From: DALYJJ01 sp033763935
Lineage (GTDB): Bacteria > Acidobacteriota > Terriglobia > Bryobacterales > Bryobacteraceae
DNA length: 64,000 nt
Assembly: GCA_033763935.1 (NCBI GenBank)
Contig: JANRJO010000016.1
Span: 62,001 to 126,000 of the forward strand
Direction of reading: 5' to 3'
Positions 1 through 9,196 of this stretch are shown piece after piece. The translations under genes and the position numbers were made by a program. Numbering within the stretch: position 1 is the stretch's first letter; every line of letters starts with the position of its first letter. Below the pieces are notes generated by a model. The model ran no database searches. It worked only from the letters and a program-made list of their open reading frames with translations, and was not told where the DNA came from.

Positions 1-671
1 GAATCGGCTCCGTGTGCGCCCAGGTTCTGGCCGCCGAGGGCGCCAAGCTCATCGTCAGTTACCGGGCGAACCGCCAGCGGGCCGAGCGGCTGAAGGACAT
101 CGCTTCTCTCATGCAGGCGGACCTCACGATCGCCGGCGACCGTCGCCGGCTTCTCGATGCCGCTCCCTCGCTGTATGGGCTTGTGGTCTTCGCCGGCGAC
201 CCGTCGCGCGTCAAGAGCCCCGAGGAGTTCGAACCGGCGGCTCGCGCCTCTCTGGAGAACAACTACTCGGGGCCGATGCTGTTGGCTCGTGACGCGGCGG
301 AACGCATGAAGGCGAGCGGCACACACGGCGCGATTGTGCTCTTTTCGACGATGCAGGCGGTAGCGCTGTTTCCCGGGACGGCCGCTTACGCGGTGCCCAA
401 GGCCGCCCTCATCCACGGTGCACGCCTGCTGGCGAAGGAGTGTCGCGGGCCGGCCGACATCCGGGTGAATGTGATTGCGCCGGGCGTCACCGCCGCGGGC
501 ATGGCCGAGGCCAGCATCGCCGCCGGCAAATACCAGCGTTATCTGGACGAGGGCATCATCCCGCGATACGGCCGGGCCGACGACCTCGCGCGAGCCGTCC
601 GCTTCTTCCTTGAGCCCGACAACTTTGTTACAGGACAGGTGCTCACCGTGGATGGCGGACTCACCCTGTAG
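1..671 (+). CDS. SDR family oxidoreductase (5' end cut by the window)
   Basis: This is a short-chain dehydrogenase/reductase, an NAD(P)-dependent Rossmann-fold oxidoreductase of unknown substrate. The frame is open to the window edge: codons before the first GTG (position 12) read I-G-S, which fits the end of the nucleotide-binding GxxxGIG motif, so the true start lies outside. Counting from that GTG, the catalytic tyrosine and lysine sit in YAVPK (residues 126-130), preceded by a serine-containing FST strand. The C-terminus FVTGQVLTVDGGLTL is the usual SDR ending. The visible 220 or so residues plus a short missing N-terminus match the normal length of about 250. A DinB gene follows after 17 bases, probably in the same transcript. 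The family is clear; the substrate cannot be told. Confidence 0.9.
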   Translation, partial: IGSVCAQVLAAEGAKLIVSYRANRQRAERLKDIASLMQADLTIAGDRRRLLDAAPSLYGLVVFAGDPSRVKSPEEFEPAARASLENNYSGPMLLARDAAERMKASGTHGAIVLFSTMQAVALFPGTAAYAVPKAALIHGARLLAKECRGPADIRVNVIAPGVTAAGMAEASIAAGKYQRYLDEGIIPRYGRADDLARAVRFFLEPDNFVTGQVLTVDGGLTL

Positions 672-688
672 GCTGCTACAGTGTCGCG

Positions 689-1153
689 ATGAATCCCTAC
701 GCGAAGTACCTCGGCGAGCACGATCCGCATCTCATCATTCGATCGACCGCGGGACGCCTGCGCGCCGCCTTCGCCGCCATGGGCGCCGCTCGTGCCGAAG
801 CCCCCTGGTCCCCAGGGAAATGGAGCCCTCGCCAGGTGCTGTGCCACCTCGCCGACACCGAGATCGCCTTCGCGTTCCGGCTGCGCCAGGCCCTTGCCGA
901 ACCCCACCACGTGATTCAGCCCTTCGACCAGGACGCCTGGATACGCAACGCACCGGCCTACGACGTCGCATCGGCGTTGAATGTCTTCGAATCGCTACGG
1001 GAGTGGAACACGCGCCTGGTCGCTCAGGTTCCCCCGGAGACCTATAGCAAGCCGCTCACGCACCCGGAGCGCGGGACAATGACGTTCCGCACGCTGGTGG
1101 AGACGATGGCCGGCCACGACCTGAACCACCTGGCGCAGATCGAAAGTGTGTAA
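689..1153 (+). CDS. DinB family protein
   Basis: This 154-residue protein is a DinB/YfiT-type four-helix-bundle protein. In characterised members three histidines hold a divalent metal, and the fold serves thiol or small-molecule transferases; many members have no known role. Visible marks are the W-S-P-x-x-W-S motif with the first histidine in LCHLADTE (about residues 53-60), and the HDLNHLAQI motif near residues 142-150, which carries the other two. The length matches the family. It lies 17 bases after the SDR gene. The assignment is firm at family level only. Confidence 0.85.
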   Translation: MNPYAKYLGEHDPHLIIRSTAGRLRAAFAAMGAARAEAPWSPGKWSPRQVLCHLADTEIAFAFRLRQALAEPHHVIQPFDQDAWIRNAPAYDVASALNVFESLREWNTRLVAQVPPETYSKPLTHPERGTMTFRTLVETMAGHDLNHLAQIESV

Positions 1154-1167
1154 TGAGAGGCTAATGT

Positions 1168-1881
1168 TCACGGCCCAATGAGATGGGCGGCCCAAGATAG
1201 GTTGCTCACATAGTTGGCGCCGACACGAACCAAGTCATCACACACGCGGCCTTCGGGCGGCTTGCCGAAATCCCTATCGTTGGGGGTAATGAATACACGG
1301 GGGCGAGCAAAGCCCATCGCAGTGAGTCCTTCTGCCATCTCCAGGAACTCCTCGAAGATCACGCAGTCCTTCATCTCCTGCTTCCCGCGACTGGCTGGAG
1401 CCAGCCCGTGACGAACGCGATCGTAAGCCCTCGCAACGCACGATGCGCTTCCCTCATACACGGTGAGGGCAGTCATAAGCCGGTTCATTAGTTCGACAAT
1501 CCCTGTCTGGAGTTCATCATTCAGCCAGTCGGGCGCGGCGGCCTTACTGGCGGATAGTACTCTTGCCACCTCTGCGAATCTCCCGATTTCCCGCAATGTT
1601 CGACTGATCGCCTTATCCAGTTCCTCAAGCACTCCACATCGGTTATCGGCGAGCTCTTTGAGGACGGTGGGCGTAGCCGCTAGCCAAAGCTGACGGCCTG
1701 GGACGGCTTTGGATGCGGCACAAGCAGCGGCAGCGGACCGCAGCAAATCGAGCCGAAGGTCAGGACGGTAAGCGCAGCGAACTATGTCTAGAATGGCGGC
1801 GGTATCAAAGAAGAGAACTGGTACACCGGAGTCTGCGACCAATTCAACAAACAAGTCCACCGGCAGCGGTTTTGCAGGCAT
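1168..1881 (-). CDS. PIN-like domain protein, probable RNase toxin-type
   Basis: This 237-residue protein shows the acidic residues of a PIN ribonuclease domain in the right order. FFDTAAILDIV near the N-terminus carries the first Asp, TVLKEL carries the early Glu, DCVIFEEFLEMA carries the central Asp/Glu, and FITPNDRDFG near the C-terminus carries the last Asp cluster. PIN domains are metal-dependent RNases, often toxins. An upstream extension in this frame is possible, but the ATG at 1881 overlaps the stop of the preceding gene (TAATG), which supports this start and translational coupling. It is larger than a typical VapC (about 130-150 residues), closer to the extended PIN-like families. 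The catalytic residues look intact; the toxin role is inferred from the two-gene arrangement. Confidence 0.75.
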   Translation of the reverse strand: MPAKPLPVDLFVELVADSGVPVLFFDTAAILDIVRCAYRPDLRLDLLRSAAAACAASKAVPGRQLWLAATPTVLKELADNRCGVLEELDKAISRTLREIGRFAEVARVLSASKAAAPDWLNDELQTGIVELMNRLMTALTVYEGSASCVARAYDRVRHGLAPASRGKQEMKDCVIFEEFLEMAEGLTAMGFARPRVFITPNDRDFGKPPEGRVCDDLVRVGANYVSNLSWAAHLIGP

Positions 1882-2510
1882 TAGGCCGGCTGCGATTCGA
1901 CGAAGACTCTGAGTAGGTCCCTCGCACGCGCGTACTGATCCGCCAATCTCTCTGCATCGAGTTCGGGCCACCCTTCGTCCTCTTCGAGCCACTTTCTGAG
2001 GAAGGGCTCGTCGAGGGGCGCGTCCTCGCGGTGGGCGAGGGTAACAAACTCGTTCCAGCGCCGCAAATCGTCGCGCGTAAGCATCGAACGGTTCGCCTCT
2101 CGTGAGAAGCGCTGCAGGAGAGTGGCACACCTCTCAGAGAGGAATTGAGTTAGGCCGAACGCCGTCTCGCTCAGGAGAATCTGCACCTCGTCGCGTGCTG
2201 CCGGCTTGACACATGACTCTAAGAAATCACGGAGGATCTGATTGTACTGATCGTACGTAAGCGATTTGAACTCCGGAGAAAGAACGTTGGTGACCCGAAG
2301 TTCGTTCGGGTGACGCTGAGACAACCAGACGTCCGCATGTGGCCGCACGCAGGTCCGGGTACATGTGAAGCAATAGAGCTCGCCGAAGACTCCCGTCGTA
2401 CTTTCGAACTTCTGCGACCAGCCGTCCCTGCAGGTTCCTTTCATGCGATCCAGGAACGCAGAGAGCGCCTGCTCCCCCCCTCGAACTACGAGATCAGCGA
2501 AGACCTTCAT
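1881..2510 (-). CDS. Unrecognised protein paired with the PIN protein
   Basis: I do not recognise this 209-residue protein. It is largely charged and helical, with no signal peptide or membrane segment. Residues about 46-55 contain a small cysteine cluster (YCFTCTRTC), a possible metal site, and the C-terminal third is acidic and Asp/Glu/Arg rich. Its TAA overlaps the ATG of the PIN gene by one base, so the two are translated together. It starts 12 bases after the CCA-adding enzyme gene. By position it could be an antitoxin or adaptor for the PIN protein; no DNA-binding motif was recognised, so this stays an inference. Confidence 0.6.
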   Translation of the reverse strand: MKVFADLVVRGGEQALSAFLDRMKGTCRDGWSQKFESTTGVFGELYCFTCTRTCVRPHADVWLSQRHPNELRVTNVLSPEFKSLTYDQYNQILRDFLESCVKPAARDEVQILLSETAFGLTQFLSERCATLLQRFSREANRSMLTRDDLRRWNEFVTLAHREDAPLDEPFLRKWLEEDEGWPELDAERLADQYARARDLLRVFVESQPA

Positions 2511-2522
2511 CTCGATTCAATT

Positions 2523-3833
2523 CTACCGCCTGACCCCGCGGGCCGCGGTGGCCGCTACGGGCGCCGGCGGAGGCTCCGGGGGTGGCGCGACCTTCTTGGG
2601 ACGGCCGTCGAGCCGCTGTGCGATGACCTCGCGCCGCACCTTGGCGAACTTCGGCGTGCCGGGCGCTGCGCCCTTCGCCGCGACGTCCTTGTCGGTCACC
2701 TCGTTCGCCAGCGGGAGGTACTTCTGGAAGAAGTTCTTGATGCGGTCCTGCGCCAGCCGCTGACTGCTCTTCATCAGCACGTACAGCACTTCTTCGCCGG
2801 GCGCGGCGGTCACCGCTTCGTATACATGCGAGGGCTTGGTGAGCTTCGCCGACGTGAGAGCCTTCTCGAGTTTCTTCGCACGTGCCTCCAACTTCTGCCA
2901 CGCAGAGACCTCCGCCGCTCCCATGCCGGTGGCCGACACGAGCTGCGCGCGTTCTTTGGGAGTCAGTTTCTCCGTGACCACCGCCAGAAACAGCGCCAGG
3001 TTATCCGCCGGAAAGGGGATGTTGAAAGGGATAAAGGACCGCGCCTTCTGCAGCTTCTGCAGCCCCGCGAGGTTCAGTTTGGCTCCCGTTAAGGCCGGCG
3101 AGTACAGCGAGAGCAACTTCTCCTCGTCCAGTACGCGGAGCAAGTCCGCGCTGTTGACCTCGTTGGCGATCTGGCGCAGTTCGTGCAGCAACGCCTTCGG
3201 CTGGATGTGCTTCTCCACCTCCGCCTCGCGGGCGTTCGCGTAGCTCTGCGCCGTCCGTTCCTCGAGCGTAAAGCCGAGGCGGACGCGGAAGCGCAGCAGA
3301 CGCAACAGCCGAATCGGATCGTCGTACAGGGAATAGTTCGACACGGCGCGCAACTCGCGCCTCTCCAGATCGCCCAGGCCGTTGGTGGGGTCCAGCAGCA
3401 GCCCCCGCGACGCGCGGTTGAGAGAAAGGGCAATCGCGTTGATGGTGAAGTCGCGGCCGCGCAGGTCTTCGTAGATGGTGGCCGGCGTGACTTGTGGTTT
3501 GGCGCCCGGCTTGCCGTACTTCTCCCGGCGGGCCATCCCCAGCTCCGCGTTGACACCGCCCGGGAATTGCAGTTCCACTACGCGGCGAACTTCGTCGACG
3601 GCAATGAGGCGGGCGCCGCTCTTCTGTGCAACGACCTTGGCGATTTTGGGGGCGTCGCCCTCCACTACGAAATCAAGGTCGCGGATGGGAAAGCCGCCCA
3701 GCATGTCGCGCATGGCGCCGCCGGCCAGGAAGAGGTTCGTGGCGGACTCTGCCGCTGCCGCCTGGATCTCCGCTACAGCACGGCTCTGCTCCGTGCTGAG
3801 GTGGCTCTCCAACATGAACATGTAGTCGCTCAT
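2523..3833 (-). CDS. CCA tRNA nucleotidyltransferase / poly(A) polymerase family
   Basis: This class II nucleotidyltransferase adds or repairs the 3' CCA of tRNAs in the cytoplasm, using CTP and ATP. The head domain is explicit: LAGGAMRDMLGG (about residues 36-47) followed by IRDLDFVVEGD (50-60) with the two metal-binding aspartates, then the RRDFTINAIA-like segment (GRDFTINAIALSL) and the DPIRLLRLLRF motif that starts the tRNA/nucleotide-recognition helices. At 436 residues it has the normal length for a CCA enzyme without an HD domain. The C-terminal tail is proline/alanine rich (PPPEPPPAP). A poly(A) polymerase cannot be excluded from sequence alone. It sits downstream of xerD on the same strand. 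Confidence 0.88.
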   Translation of the reverse strand: MSDYMFMLESHLSTEQSRAVAEIQAAAAESATNLFLAGGAMRDMLGGFPIRDLDFVVEGDAPKIAKVVAQKSGARLIAVDEVRRVVELQFPGGVNAELGMARREKYGKPGAKPQVTPATIYEDLRGRDFTINAIALSLNRASRGLLLDPTNGLGDLERRELRAVSNYSLYDDPIRLLRLLRFRVRLGFTLEERTAQSYANAREAEVEKHIQPKALLHELRQIANEVNSADLLRVLDEEKLLSLYSPALTGAKLNLAGLQKLQKARSFIPFNIPFPADNLALFLAVVTEKLTPKERAQLVSATGMGAAEVSAWQKLEARAKKLEKALTSAKLTKPSHVYEAVTAAPGEEVLYVLMKSSQRLAQDRIKNFFQKYLPLANEVTDKDVAAKGAAPGTPKFAKVRREVIAQRLDGRPKKVAPPPEPPPAPVAATAARGVRR

Positions 3834-3869
3834 CGCCGTTCGCTTCCGTTCGCGAAATGCCCCGCGCGT

Positions 3870-4817
3870 TCAGGCACGGGGGTGATGCTCGTCCACCGTC
3901 TTCCGCAGCCGGGAGCGGAGGACGTGGGTGTAGATCTGGGTTGTCGATATGTCCGCGTGGCCCAGCATCGTCTGCACGCTCCGCAAGTCCGCCCCGCCTT
4001 CCAACAGGTGCGTCGCGAAACTGTGACGGAGCAGGTGCGGCGTCAGCTTCTGCCCGATGCCGGCGGCCCGGCCGTGAAGGCTGATCCGTTTCCAGAATCC
4101 CTGGCGGCTCATCTTTTGGCCCCGCCCCGTGACGAACAGGTGGGGAGTCTGCCGGTTCTTTAATAGGAGATTTCGGGCCTCCGAAAGGTACCGTCGGACT
4201 GCTTCGGCTGCTACCTTGCCGAACGGCACCAGCCGCTGCTTGTTCCCCTTTCCGGTCACCCGTACCACGCCTAGCTCCAGGTTTAGATCGGTCAAGCGAA
4301 CCTGGCACAACTCCGTCACCCGCAGCCCGGTGGCATATAGGAACTGGAGCATGGCGCGATCACGAAGGCCGACTGGCTCATCTGGTGGCGGCGCCTCCAG
4401 CAAGCGGTCAACGTCGTTCCGGCTCAAATACTTGGGTAGCGTGTTCCACTGTCGGGGAGCGGCGAGAAGCGCCGTCGGATCGTCCCGAATCACCCCTTCA
4501 CGCAGCAGGAACTGGTACAGATTACGGAGCGTCACCAGGTGCCGGGCGACGGACCGGGCGGACAGTCCCGACTGATACAACGAATCCAGGTAGGCCCGGA
4601 GGCCGTCGGTATCGGGGAGACGATCGCCTGCAAACGCAGCCAGACGGGCTAGATCGCGGGCATAGGCGAACAGCGAATTCTTCGCTAAACCCTTCTCTAC
4701 GCGGCAGTAATCGAGAAAGCTACGAATCTTGGCGGACAGCCCGGCGGCGGGGAACGGCACTGGCTCGACCGGGACGGAGTAGCCGGACCCGGGCGGCACA
4801 GAACCCGCTGCCTGCAT
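3870..4817 (-). CDS. Tyrosine recombinase, XerC/XerD type
   Basis: This site-specific recombinase probably resolves chromosome dimers at dif. From the ATG at 4817 the protein is 315 residues, typical for XerC/XerD; a longer open frame upstream runs through intergenic DNA and was not used. The N-terminal SAM-like DNA-binding domain covers about residues 26-120. The catalytic set is complete: R166 in ATGLRVTEL, K190 in GKGNKQR, H261 and R264 in HLLRHSFATH, H287 in MLGHADIS, and the nucleophile Y296 in TQIYTHV. Neighbours are housekeeping genes and there is no attachment site or phage gene nearby, so a chromosomal Xer role fits better than a mobile integrase. C versus D cannot be decided. Confidence 0.9.
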   Translation of the reverse strand: MQAAGSVPPGSGYSVPVEPVPFPAAGLSAKIRSFLDYCRVEKGLAKNSLFAYARDLARLAAFAGDRLPDTDGLRAYLDSLYQSGLSARSVARHLVTLRNLYQFLLREGVIRDDPTALLAAPRQWNTLPKYLSRNDVDRLLEAPPPDEPVGLRDRAMLQFLYATGLRVTELCQVRLTDLNLELGVVRVTGKGNKQRLVPFGKVAAEAVRRYLSEARNLLLKNRQTPHLFVTGRGQKMSRQGFWKRISLHGRAAGIGQKLTPHLLRHSFATHLLEGGADLRSVQTMLGHADISTTQIYTHVLRSRLRKTVDEHHPRA

Positions 4818-4879
4818 CGTGCCAATGATACAATAACCGCCAAAATGTTTGTAAGAAAGCTGAAGTAAAGGGTTCGATT

Positions 4880-5359
4880 TTGGCCGGTTCAACCAGCAAA
4901 AAGATCGTGATCCTGCGATTTGACCGCGAGCCGGTGACCGGCGTCGCCAACCCTTTAGCCTTCGGCCAGGGCGAATCTCTGGAACTCCTGAGCCCGGAAG
5001 GGGCCTATGCGGCAATCCCTTGGGCACACGTCAAACTCGTTTGTTTTGTGCGAGATTACCCAACCGGAAGACTGGCTCTGGAGCGTACCTCATTTCGCAA
5101 TCGCCCGAAGGGGGAGGGCCTTTGGGTTCGCTTGACGTTTAAAGATGGCGAGACGATGGAGGGCGTGCTCCCCAACAACCTCTTGCAGGTGGAGGCGTTC
5201 GGGTTCTCTCTGGCGCCGCCGGAGATGGCGAACATACAACGGGTGTACGTGCCGAGGCAGGCGCTGGACCTGGCGGAGGTGCTGGGGGTGGTGGGGAGTC
5301 CGCTGCGGCGGAAGAAGGCGAAGGAGACTACCGGACAGATCGGCTTGTTCGAACCTTGA
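4880..5359 (+). CDS. Conserved-looking hypothetical protein
   Basis: I do not recognise this 159-residue soluble protein. It reads as a beta-rich domain (KKIVILRFDREPVTG, later LWVRLTFKDGETMEGVLP) with a basic C-terminal tail ending TGQIGLFEP. It has no signal peptide and no membrane segment. The TTG at 4880 is preceded by AAAGGG about 10 bases upstream, which supports the start. The gene is divergent from xerD and its 3' end overlaps the converging DUF3592-like gene by 32 bases. Confidence 0.7.
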   Translation: MAGSTSKKIVILRFDREPVTGVANPLAFGQGESLELLSPEGAYAAIPWAHVKLVCFVRDYPTGRLALERTSFRNRPKGEGLWVRLTFKDGETMEGVLPNNLLQVEAFGFSLAPPEMANIQRVYVPRQALDLAEVLGVVGSPLRRKKAKETTGQIGLFEP

Positions 5360-5801
5360 CAGGAAGGGGCTGATAGCGAAAGAGCCGCAGGCCGACGGCA
5401 AACTGTACGATGGCTGCAGCGAACAGGAGCAGCGGGTCGGAGAAGGTGTGCCAGTTCCAGCCGAGGTCGACGGCGACGTCGCCGGGGCGATCCGGATCGA
5501 CGAACAGCGCGACCCGCGAGCCCGCCGGGCGGGAACCGCGCTCGGGAGGCAAGGGCGAGACGTAGTTGCTGCCGCGGTAGTGATACCGGACGTAGTGAAT
5601 ATTAGGCTGCGCGTTACCGGAAAAGAGGGACGCGAGCCGCGGAGTCGCGTCTACGGCCGGACAGGTCCGAAGTACGACGCCCTCCGCGGGTAACCACGTC
5701 TTGATGCGATGGTACTGATTTGGCACGCCGGCCGCTGCGACGAGAGTGGCCGCAGTGCCGAGCGTGACGAGAACGATTGCGATTGTGTGCCGCCCTGACA
5801 T
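5328..5801 (-). CDS. DUF3592-like membrane protein
   Basis: This 157-residue protein has two predicted membrane segments, one at residues 7-25 and one at about 122-140, around an extracytoplasmic beta-rich domain. The core carries the DUF3592 pattern: a conversion-to-text style YHYRG.NYVSP stretch, then SRVALFVDPDRPGDVAVD, which resembles the V.V.Y.P..P..a.l motif of that family. Function is unknown. Its 3' end overlaps the converging 4880-5359 gene by 32 bases. Confidence 0.7.
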   Translation of the reverse strand: MSGRHTIAIVLVTLGTAATLVAAAGVPNQYHRIKTWLPAEGVVLRTCPAVDATPRLASLFSGNAQPNIHYVRYHYRGSNYVSPLPPERGSRPAGSRVALFVDPDRPGDVAVDLGWNWHTFSDPLLLFAAAIVQFAVGLRLFRYQPLPVKVRTSRSVR

Positions 5802-5841
5802 CCCACTTTACACGGCGAGATTTACACGGCGAAAAGATCAC

Positions 5842-8800
5842 CTATCTCCAATCTGGTATGCGGCCCGGCGTTGGAGGCGCGCCCGCGGCATCAAGCGACT
5901 TTTCGAGGGCCTTGAGGTCGATCTCGACGAGCGCCCGCAGTTTCTTGAGTTCTTCGGCGAAAAGATCGGAGGCGATCTGGAACTGGTCAAGATTGGTCCG
6001 GGTGGGTTTGGCGATGGCGCCGCGAAGCTGGCCGCCGATCGTAGACACCCGATCGGCGATGGACGTCGGAGCAGCCTCGTTGCGGCTGGCCACAGTGCGG
6101 TCACCCTGCAGTTCACGGACGACGGAGGTGAGCCGCCGGTCCAGCGCGCGGGCCTCCTCGTGGAGCTTCGCGGGCAGGGAGGGTGTAGCGTCCAGTGCGC
6201 GCTTGATGGCATCGAGGCGCGTTCGCGTGGCGCCGGCCGTCTCAACGGCGCCCGAAACCGCACGTTGCAGCCGGGTCAACTTCGATTGGAACTCAGAGAT
6301 GATCTTGAAGTCTGCCGGTGTGAGGCCGCTGGTGCTGTCGGCGACCACCTTGAACACCACGGGACCGGCCAGAGGAGTGACCACACCTCCCACACGCTTG
6401 GCGAGCGATACCTTGTAGGTCCCCGGCATGACAAAGGGGCCGCCGGGATCCTCCGCAAACGGATTGTCGTCGTCGGCGCCGCGGCCGGGCCGCGCGAGGA
6501 GCACCGCCGGCTCTCTCAAGTCCCAGGCCACGCGGTGCAAGCCCTTGCCGGCAGGCCCGGTAAATGTGCGCACGGTCCTGCCGCCTTCGTCGGCGACGGT
6601 CAGCAGGATGGCCGGCGCCTCCTCCTCGTCCTCGGCGCGGAGTTGCTCGAACGTCGGGTAGGCAATCGGCTGTTTCTTTCGCTCGGCTTCTCGTTCGGCT
6701 TCGCGGCGCTGTTCTTTCTTCGACTTCAGGCCGTCTTTCAGGTGGTAGGCGATCACCGCTCCGTACGGGGGGTTATCCGCGGTATAGAAGGACTCGCCGA
6801 GGAACGCCTTGGCGCGCCCACCGTATTGACGTGACGGCATATAGAGCAGGGCGTCGCGAGGTGTGAAGAGGTGAGCGTCCTTTTCGAGTGTCGCCTTGCC
6901 GATACCGCGCAGTGGCGTGTAGTCGTCCAGGATATAGATGCCGCGGCCGAATGTCCCGAGCACGAGGTCGTTTTCGCGCTTCTGGATGGCGATATCACGC
7001 ACCGCGATGGTGGGGAAATTGCCGGTCAGCTGAATCCACTTCTCGCCGCCGTCGACGGTGAAGTAGGCCCCGAACTCGGTGCCGGCGAACAGCATCTTCG
7101 GATCCACGTGGTCCTCGGCAATGGCGAGGACAGTTCCGTTCGCTGGGAGGTTTCCGCGGATCGAGGTCCATGTCTTACCCGCATCGATCGATTTCAGCAG
7201 GTAAGGCGTATAGTCGGAGTTCTTGTGTGCGTCAAAGGCGGCGTAGACGGTGTTCGGGTCGTGTTGGGAAGCCAACAGCCGGCTGACATAAGTGCGCTCC
7301 GGCACGCCCGGGAACGACTCGACCTTGCGCCATGCACCCCCGCCGTTCTCGGAGATCTGAATCAGCCCGTCATCGGTGCCGGCGTAGAGCAGCCCTTCCT
7401 TCCTGGGCGACTCGGCGAGGGCTGTGATGTTGCAGTAGATCGACGTCGACTGGTGTTTCGCGATAGCGTCAACGCTTTGGATCTTGCCCATCACCGGCAA
7501 TTGGTTGCGATCGATCTGGCGCGTCAGGTCCGGGCTCACCGCTTTCCAGGAATCGCCCCGATCGTCACTGCGAAACAGCCTGTTGGCCGCAAAGTAGAGG
7601 CGTGTGTTGAGGTGCGGGCTGATCATCAGGGGCGAATCCCAATTCCAGCGAAGCGGCGGTTCGCCCTTGCCCTCCTGGGGTTGGATACCGACGCGCTCGC
7701 CGGTCCGTTTGTCATAGCGCACCAGAACGCCGTACTGCAGCGTCGCGTAGATCGTGTTGGGGTCTTTCGGGTCCACCTTCGTGTGGAAGCCATCGCCGCC
7801 GTTGGTAATGAACCAGTCGCTGTTGGTGATGCCGTGAACGGACCGCGTTCGGGAGGGTCCGCAGAACGAGTTGTTGTCCTGCGTCCCGCCGCAGACGTTG
7901 TAGAACGGCCGCGAGTCGTCAACGGAAATGTCGTACAACTGCACGATCGGGAGATTCGACTTGAAGTGCCAGGTCTGAGCGCGGTCGAAGCTCTCGTAAA
8001 TGCCGCCGTCGCTGCCTACCAGGTAGTGATCGTTATCGGCCGGATCGATCCAGATGGCGTGATTGTCCACGTGTTTGTGACGCTCACCCAGATTGCGGAA
8101 CGTGCGTCCGCCGTCATCGCTGACCTTCAAGAACACGTCCATCGAGTACACCCGTTCGGCATTCTGCGGATCGACGACAAGGTGCGCGTAATACATCGAC
8201 TGGGCGATGTAGCCGGACCGCCTTTCCCACGTCTGTCCGAAATCGCCCGAGCGATAGGCGCCGCTCTTGTCGTCCTGCGCTTCTATCGACGCATAGACCA
8301 TATCGGGCGACGTCGCGGCCACGGCCAGCCCAATGCGGCCGAGATCGCCGGACGGAATGCCGGCCGTCAGCTTCACCCAGTTCTTGCCGCCATCGACGGA
8401 TTTGTACAGCGCGCTCTCGGGGCCCCCATGGATCAGGGTCCAGACATGGCGCCTCCGCTGGTGTGCCGCGGCGATCAGCACGTCGGGGTTCTTCGGATGC
8501 ATCACGACGTCCGTCACACCCGTGTTCTCACTGACTTTGAGCGAGTGGGTCCATGTCTTGCCGCCGTCGGTGGACTTGTAGAGCCCGCGGTCGCCCCCGG
8601 GTCCCCAGAGCGGGCCCTGGGCGGCGACGAACAGAACGTTACTGTCACGGGGGTCGATCAGGATCTTCGCGATGTGCTCGGACTTGTCGAGCCCCATCTT
8701 CTTCCAGGTGCGGCCGGCGTCATCGGACCGGTAGAGCCCGTCGCCGTATCCAACGCTTCGCTGATTGTTGTTCTCGCCGGTTCCCACCCAGACGACGGAG

Positions 8801-9138
8801 GGGTTCTTGGGATCGAGAGCGACTGCGCCGACGGAATACGAGCCCTGGCGATCGAAGACCGGCGTCCACGTGGTGCCCGAGTTCACGGTCTTCCACACTC
8901 CGCCGGACGAAACGGCGACGTAGTAGGTGGACGACCGGGAGGGATGCACGGCGAACGCTCCCACCCGTCCGGAAGTCAGGGCCGGTCCGATGCCGCGGAG
9001 GCGGAGGCCGGCGAATGTGGAAGACGAAAGTGGGTCGGCTGGGCGCGCCTCCGGCTTTGCTTCCTGGACCGGGCTCTGGTTTTGAGCGCAGGCGAGCGAG
9101 AGTGCGGCGAAGGCCGCCGCAAGGCGGACGAAGGTCAC
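5842..9138 (-). CDS. Large secreted sortilin/VPS10-type BNR-repeat protein
   Basis: This 1098-residue exported protein starts at a GTG preceded by AGGAG about 9 bases upstream. The N-terminus is a signal sequence ending near ALSLACAQ, possibly a weak lipobox. The rest is a beta-propeller of the sortilin/BNR type, seen as repeated Asp-box motifs such as SDDAGRTW, STDGGKTW, SVDGGKNW, SGDFGQTW, SDDGGRTF, SIDAGKTW and TVDGGEKW. The last 300 residues are a helical and beta region with a Lys/Glu/Arg segment (KSKKEQRREAEREAERKK). Such proteins are usually annotated as glycosyl hydrolases, but no catalytic residues are established, so binding or scaffold roles are equally possible. A long open frame on the opposite strand (6871-9162) is a coding shadow. 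Confidence 0.88.
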   Translation of the reverse strand: MTFVRLAAAFAALSLACAQNQSPVQEAKPEARPADPLSSSTFAGLRLRGIGPALTSGRVGAFAVHPSRSSTYYVAVSSGGVWKTVNSGTTWTPVFDRQGSYSVGAVALDPKNPSVVWVGTGENNNQRSVGYGDGLYRSDDAGRTWKKMGLDKSEHIAKILIDPRDSNVLFVAAQGPLWGPGGDRGLYKSTDGGKTWTHSLKVSENTGVTDVVMHPKNPDVLIAAAHQRRRHVWTLIHGGPESALYKSVDGGKNWVKLTAGIPSGDLGRIGLAVAATSPDMVYASIEAQDDKSGAYRSGDFGQTWERRSGYIAQSMYYAHLVVDPQNAERVYSMDVFLKVSDDGGRTFRNLGERHKHVDNHAIWIDPADNDHYLVGSDGGIYESFDRAQTWHFKSNLPIVQLYDISVDDSRPFYNVCGGTQDNNSFCGPSRTRSVHGITNSDWFITNGGDGFHTKVDPKDPNTIYATLQYGVLVRYDKRTGERVGIQPQEGKGEPPLRWNWDSPLMISPHLNTRLYFAANRLFRSDDRGDSWKAVSPDLTRQIDRNQLPVMGKIQSVDAIAKHQSTSIYCNITALAESPRKEGLLYAGTDDGLIQISENGGGAWRKVESFPGVPERTYVSRLLASQHDPNTVYAAFDAHKNSDYTPYLLKSIDAGKTWTSIRGNLPANGTVLAIAEDHVDPKMLFAGTEFGAYFTVDGGEKWIQLTGNFPTIAVRDIAIQKRENDLVLGTFGRGIYILDDYTPLRGIGKATLEKDAHLFTPRDALLYMPSRQYGGRAKAFLGESFYTADNPPYGAVIAYHLKDGLKSKKEQRREAEREAERKKQPIAYPTFEQLRAEDEEEAPAILLTVADEGGRTVRTFTGPAGKGLHRVAWDLREPAVLLARPGRGADDDNPFAEDPGGPFVMPGTYKVSLAKRVGGVVTPLAGPVVFKVVADSTSGLTPADFKIISEFQSKLTRLQRAVSGAVETAGATRTRLDAIKRALDATPSLPAKLHEEARALDRRLTSVVRELQGDRTVASRNEAAPTSIADRVSTIGGQLRGAIAKPTRTNLDQFQIASDLFAEELKKLRALVEIDLKALEKSLDAAGAPPTPGRIPDWR

Positions 9139-9196
9139 GGTCAGGGACTCCTCTTGCAGTAGTCGAAGGGGCAGTATACCGCGCGGGATCAGCCGT

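Noticed and set aside
4817..4880. Promoter pair between xerD and the hypothetical gene
   Set aside because: TACAAT and TATCAT hexamers exist on each strand, but matching -35 elements are weak.
6871..9162. 763-codon open frame on the plus strand opposite the BNR-repeat gene
   Set aside because: It has no domain motif or signal and is low-complexity Arg/Val/Gly rich, as expected for an antisense frame of a high-GC gene; the minus-strand protein has clear repeated Asp boxes.
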